From Hevea brasiliensis (taxonomy: Eukaryota > Streptophyta > Magnoliopsida > Malpighiales > Euphorbiaceae): 64,000 nt of DNA. Of this stretch, positions 23,389 through 34,185 are shown piece by piece. Under the pieces are notes generated by a model. It did no database searches, was not told the origin of the DNA, and saw only the letters and a program-made list of their open reading frames with translations. Position 1 is the stretch's first letter. Every line of letters starts with the position of its first letter. The DNA lies in assembly GCF_030052815.1 (NCBI RefSeq), contig NC_079496.1, positions 3,410,001 to 3,474,000 on the forward strand. Reading direction: 5' to 3'. The position numbers and the translations under genes are program-made.

Positions 23389-25620
23389 TAAATAAAGTGG
23401 CTGGATTGTTATTTGGGGATTCTTGTTTTGGGGATGGAGCACTAACATGGCGGCTTTGTGAAGCTGACAGTGCCAGGAGTTGCAAGCAAACTTGGAATCC
23501 CCCGTTAACCTGGTGTCCAAGTGAGTTTCACACGTATTGTTCTTTCAATTAGAATCAGCATTCTTTATTTGTTTATATTTATATTATATTGCCACATATG
23601 GTTTTTGATACTTGTAGATTATGAGAGGTTCTTCCCCAATTTATCATGTGGTATTGTAATTATTGGATAGATTCGGTAGGGTATAGCCCTTTTTCTAAGT
23701 TTAGGAGTTCATCATACAATTGAAATTTGCAGAGCATCTAAACTGGTTTTGAGTTGATTTCCTTGCCTTGGCAGGTCTAAACAAATTTCAGTGAATGTAT
23801 CTCAGATGAATTTGTGCTTTGTTTGATCATTAATGGGATTTAGCATTTGTCAGAAGAAGCTGTTGTTGTTGTGTATTGTTTATTTTGATACGTCATCCTT
23901 GCCATTTGCAACTATCAGAACTTGAATCGGTAATTAAGAAGATAATGTTGATTAATTTTTGAGAGAAACTGTTGTCCATATGCTATGCATGGTTATTACC
24001 AATTCTGAACTTTGATGTTATTATAAATTATGAAGGCTTACTTTCTTTTTGAAAATTCTCGCAATGTTTGGGTTTGAGGCCTTAGAAACTATAAAACTTT
24101 TATGGATTTTTAATTTTATGGGTTTTTAGAATTTCCTTATTTAATATTGTGGGAAATCGAATGGTGTCTTAAAACAAACAAAATCCCTTTATCATTAAAA
24201 TAAAGGGATTTCACAAAACCACATCTGAGTAGCTTATCTCAATTCTCAACTAGATTTAATGTTTTCTCTTTTCTCTCTTGGGTTCTTTGTCTTCTGAGAC
24301 CTAGAGTTTTTGTTTCTATCGGGACTCTGCCCTTCCCGAGTAGGGGATGACCTTCTTCTTCCTTGCCTAGATTATCCCTTCCTCACTGTCGGGAAGGTTT
24401 GTGGATAAATAAAATGGGTTTTTTTTGTTGGCAATTTTAGTACTTAAAATGTGAGGGTCTTTTTGTTGATTTGTCTTCTTTCTTTTTTTTTTATTTTTTT
24501 TTTATTTTTTATGGTTGCTTGTAGGTTTTATGACCTTGCAGGTGGAGGGCCGATCTCTGAAGACTGCCATTTCTCTGCTTGTGTCTCATCCAGCTAAAGG
24601 CATGAGAAATCTGAACTTCGATCGTTGGTTTGATATGAGGTATGGTGCGAGTGAGACACTGGATGAGCTAAGTCTTCGTCGCCCATTGTGAATGGACGTG
24701 CGATTGCTGCTTCGCTAGAACCACGATCTCTGGTTTTGTTAGGCTCCCATGGCTTTGATCTCCCTTGTTCCCTATGTCCCTAGTGTCGGTAGATTCTTGG
24801 TGCAACTCTCTGGGTTTAGCTTTGTAGAATGGCTGTTACCTTTCTATATGGCCAAATTGAATGGTCTGTTTTGGTCGGCGATTTGGTAGTAGCTGCTTGT
24901 GTCATTCCGGGTTGATGATTCGGGTGAAGGATCCAGCACGTAGTCTGGGTTTAGTTTAGGCTTGGAAATTTGGGTCTTTTTCTTATGGACTAAGACAATA
25001 AGATAAAGCTAGGGTTTTTTTATTTTTTAGGCTGCACTACGATGTTTTGTGCTTAAAACTCAAATTATGTAATTTTTCCTCTACGAGATGAATATTTTAT
25101 CTCTTGAAAAAAAAAATAATGGGTAGAAGTAAATAATTTCTATTCAATAAAAAGGAAAAACACTCCACTAAAAATTATATCATATTTTAATAAATTATAT
25201 CTAAATATAAAACTGTATAATATTTTTTTTATTTTTTTATTGAAAAACAATATTAAGGGAAAAAATATAAAGAGAGAAAAATAAAAAATGATAATAAAGA
25301 AATAAAAAGAAGATGATAAAATAAATTGAATAAAAAAAATCAGAAGTATTAAATAAATAATAAAATTAAATTATAAAAATTAAATAATAATGTTCTTTTT
25401 AATATAAAATTTAAAATTAATTAATTTTTTTTAAAATAAATAGACTAATAATAATTTAACTTGCATTCAAATTGATCGATTGATAAAATAATTAATAAAA
25501 TGATTTAATAGATTAAAAATAAAAATAAAAGCTTATGTACCTTTTTTTAAGATAAGGATTAAAATAGAAATTTTCTTATTTAATAATTGAAAAAGAAATA
25601 ATATTTAAAAAATCGTAAGC
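23389..25620. other. Intergenic region with possible poly(A)-ended retroposon
   Basis: The first few hundred bases should be the 3' UTR of the preceding gene. From about 24210 to 25117 the sequence changes composition and ends in a ten-A tail after a stretch resembling a transcript 3' end (CTTGAAAAAAAAAA at 25105-25118), as expected for a truncated LINE or retroposed transcript. No target duplication was confirmed and no protein homology was recognised. The 25120-25620 stretch is plain AT-rich DNA. Confidence 0.4.
24181..24211. repeat. Perfect 12-bp inverted repeat hairpin
   Basis: AAATCCCTTTAT (24181-24192) and its exact complement ATAAAGGGATTT (24200-24211) are separated by seven bases. 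It may be a remnant of a miniature element or a transcript 3' hairpin; its function is unknown. Confidence 0.8.
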
Positions 25621-25623
25621 TTA

Positions 25624-25696
25624 TTCATTGTAGTCTTGTCGGTTAGGATATTCGGCTCTCACTCGAAAAACCCAAGTTCGATTCCCGGTAAAGGAA
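25624..25696 (+). pseudogene. Degraded tRNA-Glu (anticodon CTC)
   Basis: The 73-nt stretch aligns over its whole length with plant tRNA-Glu(CTC). The anticodon arm TTCGG-CTCTCAC-TCGAA pairs fully apart from one G-T pair, and the D arm GTCTTGTCGGTTAGGAT is recognisable. The acceptor stem has one A-A mismatch at the fourth pair. The T stem (CCAAG with CCCGG) has two A-C mismatches, and box B is AGTTCGATTCC rather than GGTTCGANTCC. A T7 run follows at about 25707. These changes make a functional tRNA unlikely. It is either a decayed nuclear or organelle-type copy or the head of a tRNA-derived repeat. Confidence 0.7.
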
Positions 25697-25913
25697 ATAT
25701 ATAAAAGTTTTTTTAAATAATTTTTTTCATGGCCTAAAATACCAAAATTTGTTCAGATCCTCATTTTCCTCTTTGCTCAAATTTTGCAACCCACGCAAAA
25801 ATCTGGCAAATCTTGGGGGATTAAGGCCTCGTTTGCCGCTCAAGCAAGCAGTATCGGAGTACGAAAACGACGACGAGGACTGCAGGCCTTGGCGCCGCAG
25901 GATTTCTTCCACC

Positions 25914-28900
25914 ATGGCTTCTTTCACCTGGGGCTCTGCTCTTAGGATCACTCTCCTCATTCTTCTCCTTGCTGCTGTTATTTTTGCTTGCTTCACCCTC
26001 CCCGTCGAAAAGGTAAAATTCTCTTATCCTTCTTTCTCTTCATTTCGCTTTTCGGTCCAACACCCCAATCCCCACACCCCCCCCCCTCCTCTCTGATTAT
26101 GCTATGGGATTTGCGATTCTTTGTGCTTTGTCTGATTTGGGATTTTGCTTGATTTATTATCTGTTGGTTTAATTATTAATTCACGCAATGTGATCATACT
26201 TGAAATTCATATTCATTTAGGGAGATAATTTTGAAGTCCATTCGATTCCTCAATCACTGTTTCAAGCGATGAGATACAGTTTAATTTCCTTAATTTTTGG
26301 CTGCAATAATATATAAGGCGGAAGCTAAAATTAAGGTCTTCATGTGTTCTAATAATATTGTCAAGGTTATATCTCTATTAAAAATAAATTGCATAGGTGA
26401 AATGGCAGCTTCTTGCTTATTATATAACTGTTATGTAGTTTCTCCACTATTGCTAAAAACTCAGTCCAGATGTTTATTCATTTTGTTATGTAGTTATATG
26501 ATAGGATTTGACATTGTTTGTTAGATTACTTATTTACTTTCTCGTTTGCAATAACAGGTTCTGTTTCAATTACTTTGATGTAACATTTTACTTTATTGCA
26601 GCCATGCATTTGTATTGACTAAAGGCCAGTTTTCATGCAGATCTTGAAGGACTTCTTATTATGGGTTGAGCAAGATCTTGGGCCTTGGGGACCGCTTGTG
26701 CTGTTAGTCAATTTTTTCTTCATGTTCTCCTTGTTTTTTTCCCCTTATTAACTTCGCATAGAATTGTTTTCCTTCACAAAGTAATTTGATATTGATTTTG
26801 TTCAAACTGTGCTGATAGTTGTAGCAAGAATGGTGCAGTCAAATTTCATATCATGATATTTGTGATCAATAAAACATTCTAGTATGAATGGATTGATCAT
26901 ATTCTGATCTGTTCTGGGAATTAGTCAATTCATATTTCTTGTCATTTGGTGATATGCAGGGCTGTTGCATACATTCCTCTAACGGTCTTGGCGGTTCCAG
27001 CATCGGTGCTTACTGTAAGCCTTGATAACCTTTAATATATTCATGTCAACCCAGTCACAATTCCTTATTGTTTTCCACAACTAATGCTTTGGTAATCTGA
27101 TGATATTCCTGGCTTTGTTTGCTTGGAGTTTGTTCTCCAGCATTCCACTTCAGTAGTATCAAGTGGGTGCTTCCTATTCTTGATTACAATCTTTTGTCAC
27201 ATGCAGATTCCCTAGGCATTATGAAACAAATTGCTGCATGTATACATGTTTTTTCATCCCCTTGGTGCTATTTATAATAATTTTCTCTATACAAGTATCA
27301 AGACCTCTACTGATTTGGTTACCATTGTTCAGCTTGGTGGTGGATATCTCTTTGGGTTACCCGTGGGCTTTGTTGCTGATTCTGTTGGTGCCACAATTGG
27401 TGCTGGGTCTGCTTTTCTTCTTGGAAGAACAGTGGGTTTTCTGAACTTTGTGATATATACTTTTCAGCTTCAGTTCTATTAAGGGCATATTATGTGTGAG
27501 CAAAAGAGAACCTTTTTATTATTAGTTTCTTCTGGTAAAGCTTGTATTTATGAGAGGCTTAGGAAAAAAAGAAATGATGTGCATTTTTAATTTTTCATCT
27601 CTTTTGGTTTTCTATATCAGCTAGTCAGAAGGTATATTTTCTATTTTTTATTTATTCATGTATAATTTTTATCATATTTGGATATCTCTTTGTAGATTGG
27701 TAGATCTTTTGTTGTTTCCAAGTTGAAGGATTATCCACAGTTTAGGTCAGTTGCAATTGCAATTCAGAGATCTGGCTTTAAGGTTTGTATATTTCATGTT
27801 TGATCTTTGAAAACTCTATTAATTTTACGTTGTTCTCGCCCATTAGCAGCTAAGAAGTTTATTATTTTTTGTTAAAAAACTTTTTCGTATATTTCTGAAT
27901 TTCCTTATCTTTTTTTGCAGATTGTTCTTCTGCTTCGACTTGTTCCCTTACTTCCTTTTAACATGTTGAATTACCTGCTGTCTGTGACTCCTGTTCCATT
28001 AGGAGAATACATGCTGGCTTCCTGGATAGGAATGATGGTATGTTCTTTGCTCCTCATCCTGTACTACCTGGTGATTTATCCCAATGATTGATAGTCCTGT
28101 GGGGTGTTTTTTATTGAATGTGTAATGTCATGGGGGGATGCAGTTTCACCTATGATTGTCCTCTATGCCATATATAACCTGAAGCATGCTTTATGAACCT
28201 TGATCTTGGCATGTGATGCTTGGATTATGATTGTTTGGTGTAATTCATATTTGATGGAGCAAACAACTTAATCTCTCGCTAGTTCATGTTGATTCAGAAC
28301 CAAAGAAAAATCTGTGATTATATCCACTGTGCTATGTTATGATTCTTGATCTTTGCCTAAATGAGCCTTGAAATATATTGAAATTGGATTTTTTTAATCT
28401 TATCAGAAGAGTATTGAGTTTCATCTTTGCAGATGTGCATATGAGAAATAGTGTGAGATTGGTACTAGTTAAATATAAATCTTTACTTTCCATCTTCTTA
28501 CAGCCAATAACTCTTGCATTGGTATATGTTGGAACAACTCTGAAAGATCTTTCTGATGTAACCCATGGATGGAGTGAGTTTTCAACTACTCGTTGGGTAA
28601 GAAGCTTATTATACTCTTGTATGTTTAAGGAATATGTTGACCTTTTAGCTGCCTTCTTATGCATACATCTATATGACACAAGTTTTTTTGCCATTTTTCC
28701 TGATTTCTGATACATTTTTACTCCTCAAATGTAGGTCTGTATCATATTGGGCCTTGTTGTATCTGGTAAGTTGTAACTCATAATATACACATCTGTATTT
28801 TTTTTTTTTTTTTCTGATTGCTGCAAGTTTTTTTGTCTTTTCTTTTCTTGTTTTTTTGTTTTTTCTTTTCTTTCTTTTGTGATTTGGAGAGAGAAAGAAG

Positions 28901-30304
28901 GGAGGGAGGGAGTTGATTCTTTGACCATTTGGGTTGGGTTTTGACCTTTTAGGGCATTGAGATTATAGCATTCAAAAAGAGTTTCAGGTATTTTTATTAT
29001 ATATCCACAAATTGAAATGAGCTAAAAGGAAGTGGACATACTTTGGGGCTTGTGGACAAACATTTGCATGTGTTTTCCCCAACTAAATTTATAATTATGA
29101 ATTTATCACCATGGAAATATCATTTGAGTTTACTTTATGTAGTATGTTATGTTATTTATTTTATAGAAGTAAGAGTTGGTAAGAAAATGAGAAGCTGTTA
29201 GGGTAGGAATCCTAATAGAGAATTGTAGAAGAAATAGAACACAGAGAGAGAGAGAAGGAAGTAGAAGAAGAGAGAGAATTAGAGAATTCAGAAGAGAGAG
29301 ATCTGTGTTATTGATTCAATTTCTTGAATGAGTAATACAGGAGCTATCCCAGCTCATTTATAATGCAGTTCCTGCCTTTGGTAACTGCTCTAGTAACAAA
29401 TCCCAACATCCCTAACTGACAGTAACAACTCCAACAACTTCAACTGAAGTGAATACAGTAGCAGCTTCTAACTAAATTTCCTTCCAACCAGCTAATTAAC
29501 TACGTGATTCCCTTTGCAATCAAGTACACATTATTCCCTACCTTCTTCCTATACCTTTTCCTATAATATGTAACAGAAGCACGACATCAATTATCATATT
29601 ATTCTTTGAACTAACATAACTTTCATGTTCATATCTTGAATCGAATTGTAAGCAACTGATTGAGTTGTGATGAATTTGCAATTTGAGTTCTGAGCAATCA
29701 AGTGTTGTGTAAAAAAGAAGTAAACCATGAAACAAATAATGTATAATAATTTATGTAGGAGACAATATATACTAAAGAACAATATTAAGAGCTACAAATG
29801 CCATTGAGATATTAAGGTGCATGTGAATGTAGATCTTTTATATGCAAACAATCTACTACGTGATAGTGGAATCATGAAAAGCATGCTTCTCTTGCGCCTA
29901 TATAACAAAATTCAGCTCCTATCCGTTTGGAAATTCATTAATGCTAGAACAATTGAAGTGGGAGAAATTGAACAGGAAGAGAATGGAGTCAGGCATTTCA
30001 TTTAAAGTATTTATACCTGATTGCTAATTGAAGATTGATGGGTTAGCTTATCTTTCTCATTAGTTTGTCAGAATTTGAACATTTGTAATGCTTAATCGTC
30101 CTTGTTGGCTTCTGTGCAGTGGTGCTAATTTTGTGTGTTACTAAAGTTGCTAAGTCTGCTTTGGACAAAGCTTTGGCCGAGAATGAGGATATAGATAGCA
30201 TTTTGGCTTCTTCTCAGTTACCTATTGTGGCTGATCCTCCTGTTGATCTGAGCCAGCCTCTCATAATCAAGATAGACACATCTGAAGATGATCATGAAAA
30301 ATGA
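25914..30304 (+). CDS. SNARE-associated Golgi / VTT (DedA-like) membrane protein (nine exons)
   Basis: Exons are 25914-26012, 26641-26702, 26960-27014, 27333-27431, 27696-27782, 27921-28037, 28504-28596, 28735-28765 and 30120-30304. All have GT-AG borders and join into 275 codons. ATG 25914 sits in a good context (CCACCATGG). The upstream in-frame extension has no ATG. The protein has an N-terminal hydrophobic segment (about 8-26) and the VTT/SNARE-associated core: GGGYLFGLPVGF near residue 74, the RSGFKIVLLLRLVPLLPFN block at about 130-148, and the following GEYMLASWIGMMPITL segment. A last membrane span lies near 205-222, followed by an acidic cytosolic tail ending DTSEDDHEK. The family (TVP38/TMEM64/VMP1-related) acts in endomembranes and is linked to lipid scrambling or trafficking. 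The Arabidopsis counterpart, from memory, is At5g19070. The gene looks intact despite an LTR in intron 8. Confidence 0.92.
29196..29575. mobile_element. Solo LTR, 380 bp, in intron 8 of the VTT gene
   Basis: The element begins TGTTAGGGTAGG and ends TATGTAACA, giving 5-bp inverted ends TGTTA/TAACA. It is bounded by an exact 5-bp target duplication GAAGC (29191-29195 and 29576-29580). The length, TG...CA ends and duplication fit a copia-type solo LTR. It contains an AGAG-rich tract and lies over 400 bp from either splice site, so splicing is probably unaffected. Confidence 0.85.
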
Positions 30305-32028
30305 ATCTCATATTTTATGGAAATTGTTTCCCTACATCTTTTAACAGTAATGCTTGGGTTCGGCATCTCAGCATATGGCCTTGTCATTGTGATCTGTACA
30401 GTGTAATCATTTACAAAATGTAGGATAGGATAGAAGTGGCTGATCAACATTTGAGATCTAGTATGATCTAGTATTAGTGTGGCTATGCCACTTGAATTGG
30501 AATTAATAATTATTACAGAATCATAGAATCAAATCATTGTTTTGAGTGAATCTGCATGATGAGCTTTTTCTAATTTCCTAGTTGTTCATACTCTTTCTCA
30601 CTTGTACCGTTGGCATATTCATTAATAAATCTCATAATTTGTAACCATTGAGTTTGCTAGTATTGGGATAAACATTTGCCCAACTTTGAAGGATCACATG
30701 TGTTGGAGCATGTGCTTAGTTGTACCGGTTTGTGTTTAAAACATGACTGGAAAGAGTTGGTATAAGCTTGAGCTTAAGCTGAGAGTATCATAACCAATAA
30801 AAGAAAAACCATCGACATTGAAACTAAAGATCCTGAGAGGAATGGTCTCTCATTAACTTGCCTGGCTAGTGATATAAATCTCGAATCCTGACGCATTTTC
30901 TGTAGGGGTACCAACCTGTCAGTGTATCGTTGTAGTGAGCTATTTCTTTATTATAATTTTTTATATATTTCTATATTTGTTCATCATCACTTTATTAGCT
31001 CCCCATGCCAACTAGTCTCTTTATTCATTTTTCTGACCAAACGGTGGATTGAAAGAGGACAGAATTTTCATTCTGCGTTGGAATATGGATATACTAATCA
31101 AAGGTAAAGGACGAAGAAATCAAGTAGCTAGAAATTGTGGTATTGCGCAAACAGTAGCATCCATTGTTGATTGCGTATCTGTTAGAATGGTCTTCACTCT
31201 TCATCATTCTTGCTGATTGTTAACATACAGCTTGACACCATAATTGGAGGTATTTTGTCTGCTTACGCAGCAATTTGTGACGTGCTAACAAGCGCCTGGC
31301 AGATGAACCTAATTTGCAGGCCATGGTCCACCCATTTGGATGGTGTGATCCAAAATTACAGGCACAATTAGCAAATATTCTCGCTGTTTAAAAATTAAAA
31401 TTTTGCAAGAATATAATTCAATTTTTTTTATCAATTTTATATTTAGAATAAAAAAATTAATTTTTTAATTTAAAAAAATATTTTTTAAAAAAATAAAAAT
31501 TAAGTATAATTTTTTTTCTTAAGACTCAATTAAATTCTTTTCTTTTGTAAAATGATTTATTTCAAATGAAGCCTTTTAAAATTGGATCGGAAAAGTTTGT
31601 TCCAAGACTTGAACAGGAGGGAGTAAAAAGCGATTGCAATGATGAAAGGTGAAGCAAAATCATATGCATTCTCATTATGAAAATTTTATATGTGCTGTGG
31701 GAACCATTGGCTTCTCTCTTTTTAAACTTTTCTCAAACATACAAGAGAAAAACCAGATGCTAGAATTTTTATAAGTTTTTGCTGCAATTTTTCACCTTTC
31801 CCACAGTCTTCTTGTGTGGAATTTAGGGTGTTCTTGGGCCCTACCATTTCCTCAAAGAAAGGGTTCAATATTCTACCATAGCATAAGAATTTTACTATCA
31901 TACAATTCCATTTATCCGCAATCTGGTTCTTATACAAATCAGGACCATCCAAATTGTGATCTGCCTTTTGGTGGATCCACAACCTAATAATCACAGCCAT
32001 CCAAAAAGATACAGGTTGTTGTGTGCCT
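30305..32028. other. 3' UTR and spacer
   Basis: It contains the 3' end of the VTT gene and intergenic DNA up to the core promoter of the next gene. AT content rises at about 31390-31560. No gene or element boundary is supported. Confidence 0.6.
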
Positions 32029-32038
32029 TATTTATAAG
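32029..32038 (+). promoter_or_regulatory. TATA box of the small single-exon gene
   Basis: TATTTATAAG lies 67-76 bases before the ATG at 32105. That would place transcription start at about 32065 with a short leader. The match and spacing are good for a plant TATA promoter. Confidence 0.55.
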
Positions 32039-32104
32039 GGACACGTTCGACTTCTATAACAGAAAGCAATAAGGTTGATACAAAATTTAAGGTTTCTGAG
32101 TCCA

Positions 32105-32554
32105 ATGACAGGGTTCAGCATTTTCCCTCTTGGGGGTTGTTTTGATGGTTGTCGAGATCATACACAAACTTCAGGATTCGGCTCCAGGATCTGGAACCTG
32201 AGTGACAGGCCAGTTGAGCTGCAAGTAAGGGTGGGATCAATACTGAAAAAGGTTCACACATTGAAGCCAGGCTCTTCAAAGAGACTAAAATGCAAGAGCA
32301 TATACAAGGCCTACATGCCTGGAAGGAGTGGAAGTGCTAGTGCTGGAGGCATGAAGAGCCTGCTTTATTACTATGATGAGACATGCCAACCTTATATTTG
32401 GGTGCATGACACTGGAGGTGATTTCTCCAGGATGGTCAAACAACAGTACATTAGTCTTGAAGACCTGAGGGATTATTCTGAGATCAGAATTTTCAGGGAT
32501 CATCAAAGAGGCTGCATATCTGTCCGCAAGAAGCCTAGGCCAGATTTCTGCTGA
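32105..32554 (+). CDS. Conserved-looking plant protein of unknown function, 149 residues
   Basis: Single exon from ATG 32105 to TGA 32554, with a TATA box at a suitable distance. I do not recognise the family. The sequence looks like a folded soluble domain rather than a chance frame. It has balanced composition and alternating hydrophobic strands (for example RIWNLSDRPVELQVRVG), a basic middle section, a short Gly/Ser-rich loop (PGRSGSASAGG) and a long C-terminal part with YIWVHDTGGDF and YSEIRIFRDHQRGC. There is no signal peptide or membrane span, and there are five cysteines. A plant-specific role is possible but not shown. It lies between the VTT and RING ligase genes, on the same strand. 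Confidence 0.75.
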   Translation: MTGFSIFPLGGCFDGCRDHTQTSGFGSRIWNLSDRPVELQVRVGSILKKVHTLKPGSSKRLKCKSIYKAYMPGRSGSASAGGMKSLLYYYDETCQPYIWVHDTGGDFSRMVKQQYISLEDLRDYSEIRIFRDHQRGCISVRKKPRPDFC

Positions 32555-34185
32555 CTCTCGACATAATCAAAGTTATTTTGCAAGCTTATAAATGCGTGGC
32601 TGATGGAATTGAAGTTTTTTCTCTGTCCAGATTTTTTTCTTCTTTTTTTTTTTTTTGAAAAAATTCTGTATTCTATTGGGTGTTCTTCATGAATTCAGAT
32701 TGGATTGTCACCTATAGCAAAACATGTAATGAGATTACAGACTATAGTGTAGCTCCTCTAGGTCTTGATTAATTCTTTAATGATCTGATATGTTGTTTGA
32801 GGATGGAATCATGGAAGATATAGAGAACTCAAGTCTCTATTCAGCACAGCGCCATTCCTTGTCTTCACCATCCAGGAAGAGAGAATATGGAAGAGAATGA
32901 CTTCCAAAAATTGTATGCGAGAGATTGGAGAATTTTTTTGTTTCTTTTCATTTAATTCTGACAGAAATTTAAATTTGAGATTTCATAATTTTGGATACAA
33001 CTCTAATATTATTAAATTAAAACTTGTTAATTTTCACTTGTGAAGCTTTTGCAAATTTTTGTTGGCATGTTAGAAATTTAATAATATCTACTTGTACTAT
33101 TCATCTCAAATGAGAATAAAACCAGATACCAAAGGATAAAGAATCAAGTTGTCACATTTCTTAAAGAGCATCTATTTATCCTTTTCTTTTGATGGAAGTT
33201 ACATGGGAAGTTCTTCAATGGGCTTGGTTTATCATGAACATGTGAATTCTTTAATATAAAGTTGGAGGTTACCTAAAAATTCACTGATCCAATAGAGCTT
33301 TTTCTCAAACAGTAAGAAGGAAGTAAAAGCCAGTCCTCATCCAAAATGCCAAAATAGAATGCTATTGGCTTGGCCATAAGGTTGTACATTCATATTTTTC
33401 TTTGGATACATGCCCAATCCTTTGAGCTTGCGTTTGAAGCATTGGCATTTGATTGGAAAACAATCAGAATTTGAGGTGATGATGGGAAATAATGGCCAGC
33501 TTGTAGAAAGTTGGGGTGATGATAATGTGCTTAGAAATTAAGCAATGCCCTTTCTTCATCTTTCATTATTTGGCATTTGCCTTATTAATGAATATTTGAT
33601 GTATTTGAGTATTATATCTTAAGTTAAATATTTATTTACAGTCATTTTTCAAATGGTTATTTAACAATTATTTTTATATTTAAAAACTAATTCAATAATT
33701 ATTTTTACTGAACACTTATATTTTAAATCAATATATAAATAATTAATCACTAACAGTTAATATCTACCGATTTATAACTATAATAACTTTTGATAATTAT
33801 TACAATAAATAATATTACTGAACAGACTTAATATATATTGAGACTGAATTTTAATTAGATTAATTAAATAAAAATTATAAATAAACATGAACTATTAAAA
33901 AAATAAATTAAGAGTAAATTATTAGGTTAACTAGTAATTATAAATTTCATTAAAAAGTAAATTTGGTTTTGGTGGGAAAATAAAGGCCCAAAGAAAACAG
34001 GTTAAAACCGTCAAAACGGAAGAAGAGAAGGAAGTCAATAGGGGCTGCTTATTTCTTCAACAACACATGAGCTACCCTTCAACGCCTGCTGGATACGCAC
34101 AAATTTGCCTCCACAAGCCAGATCAGATTCATATTCTTCCCTGATACCGAAACCCTTCTGCCGTTCTCTGTGAAAGCTCCTCAAA
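32555..34185. other. Spacer and promoter region of the RING ligase gene
   Basis: The 3' flank of the small gene is followed by AT-rich DNA (33640-33960). The last 200 bases have a more balanced composition and presumably hold the promoter and leader of the LUL-type gene. No other gene was seen. Confidence 0.6.

Noticed and set aside
25749..25913. N-terminal extension of the VTT protein
   Set aside because: The upstream in-frame stretch has no ATG; the first ATG, in good context, is at 25914.
29817..30005. Possible copia RNase H fragment (HVNVDLLYANNLL)
   Set aside because: Only a short loose resemblance; the rest of the frame does not follow the family.
31722..32000. 92-codon minus-strand ORF upstream of the small gene
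   Set aside because: It overlaps the promoter of the 32105 gene and has no recognisable homology.
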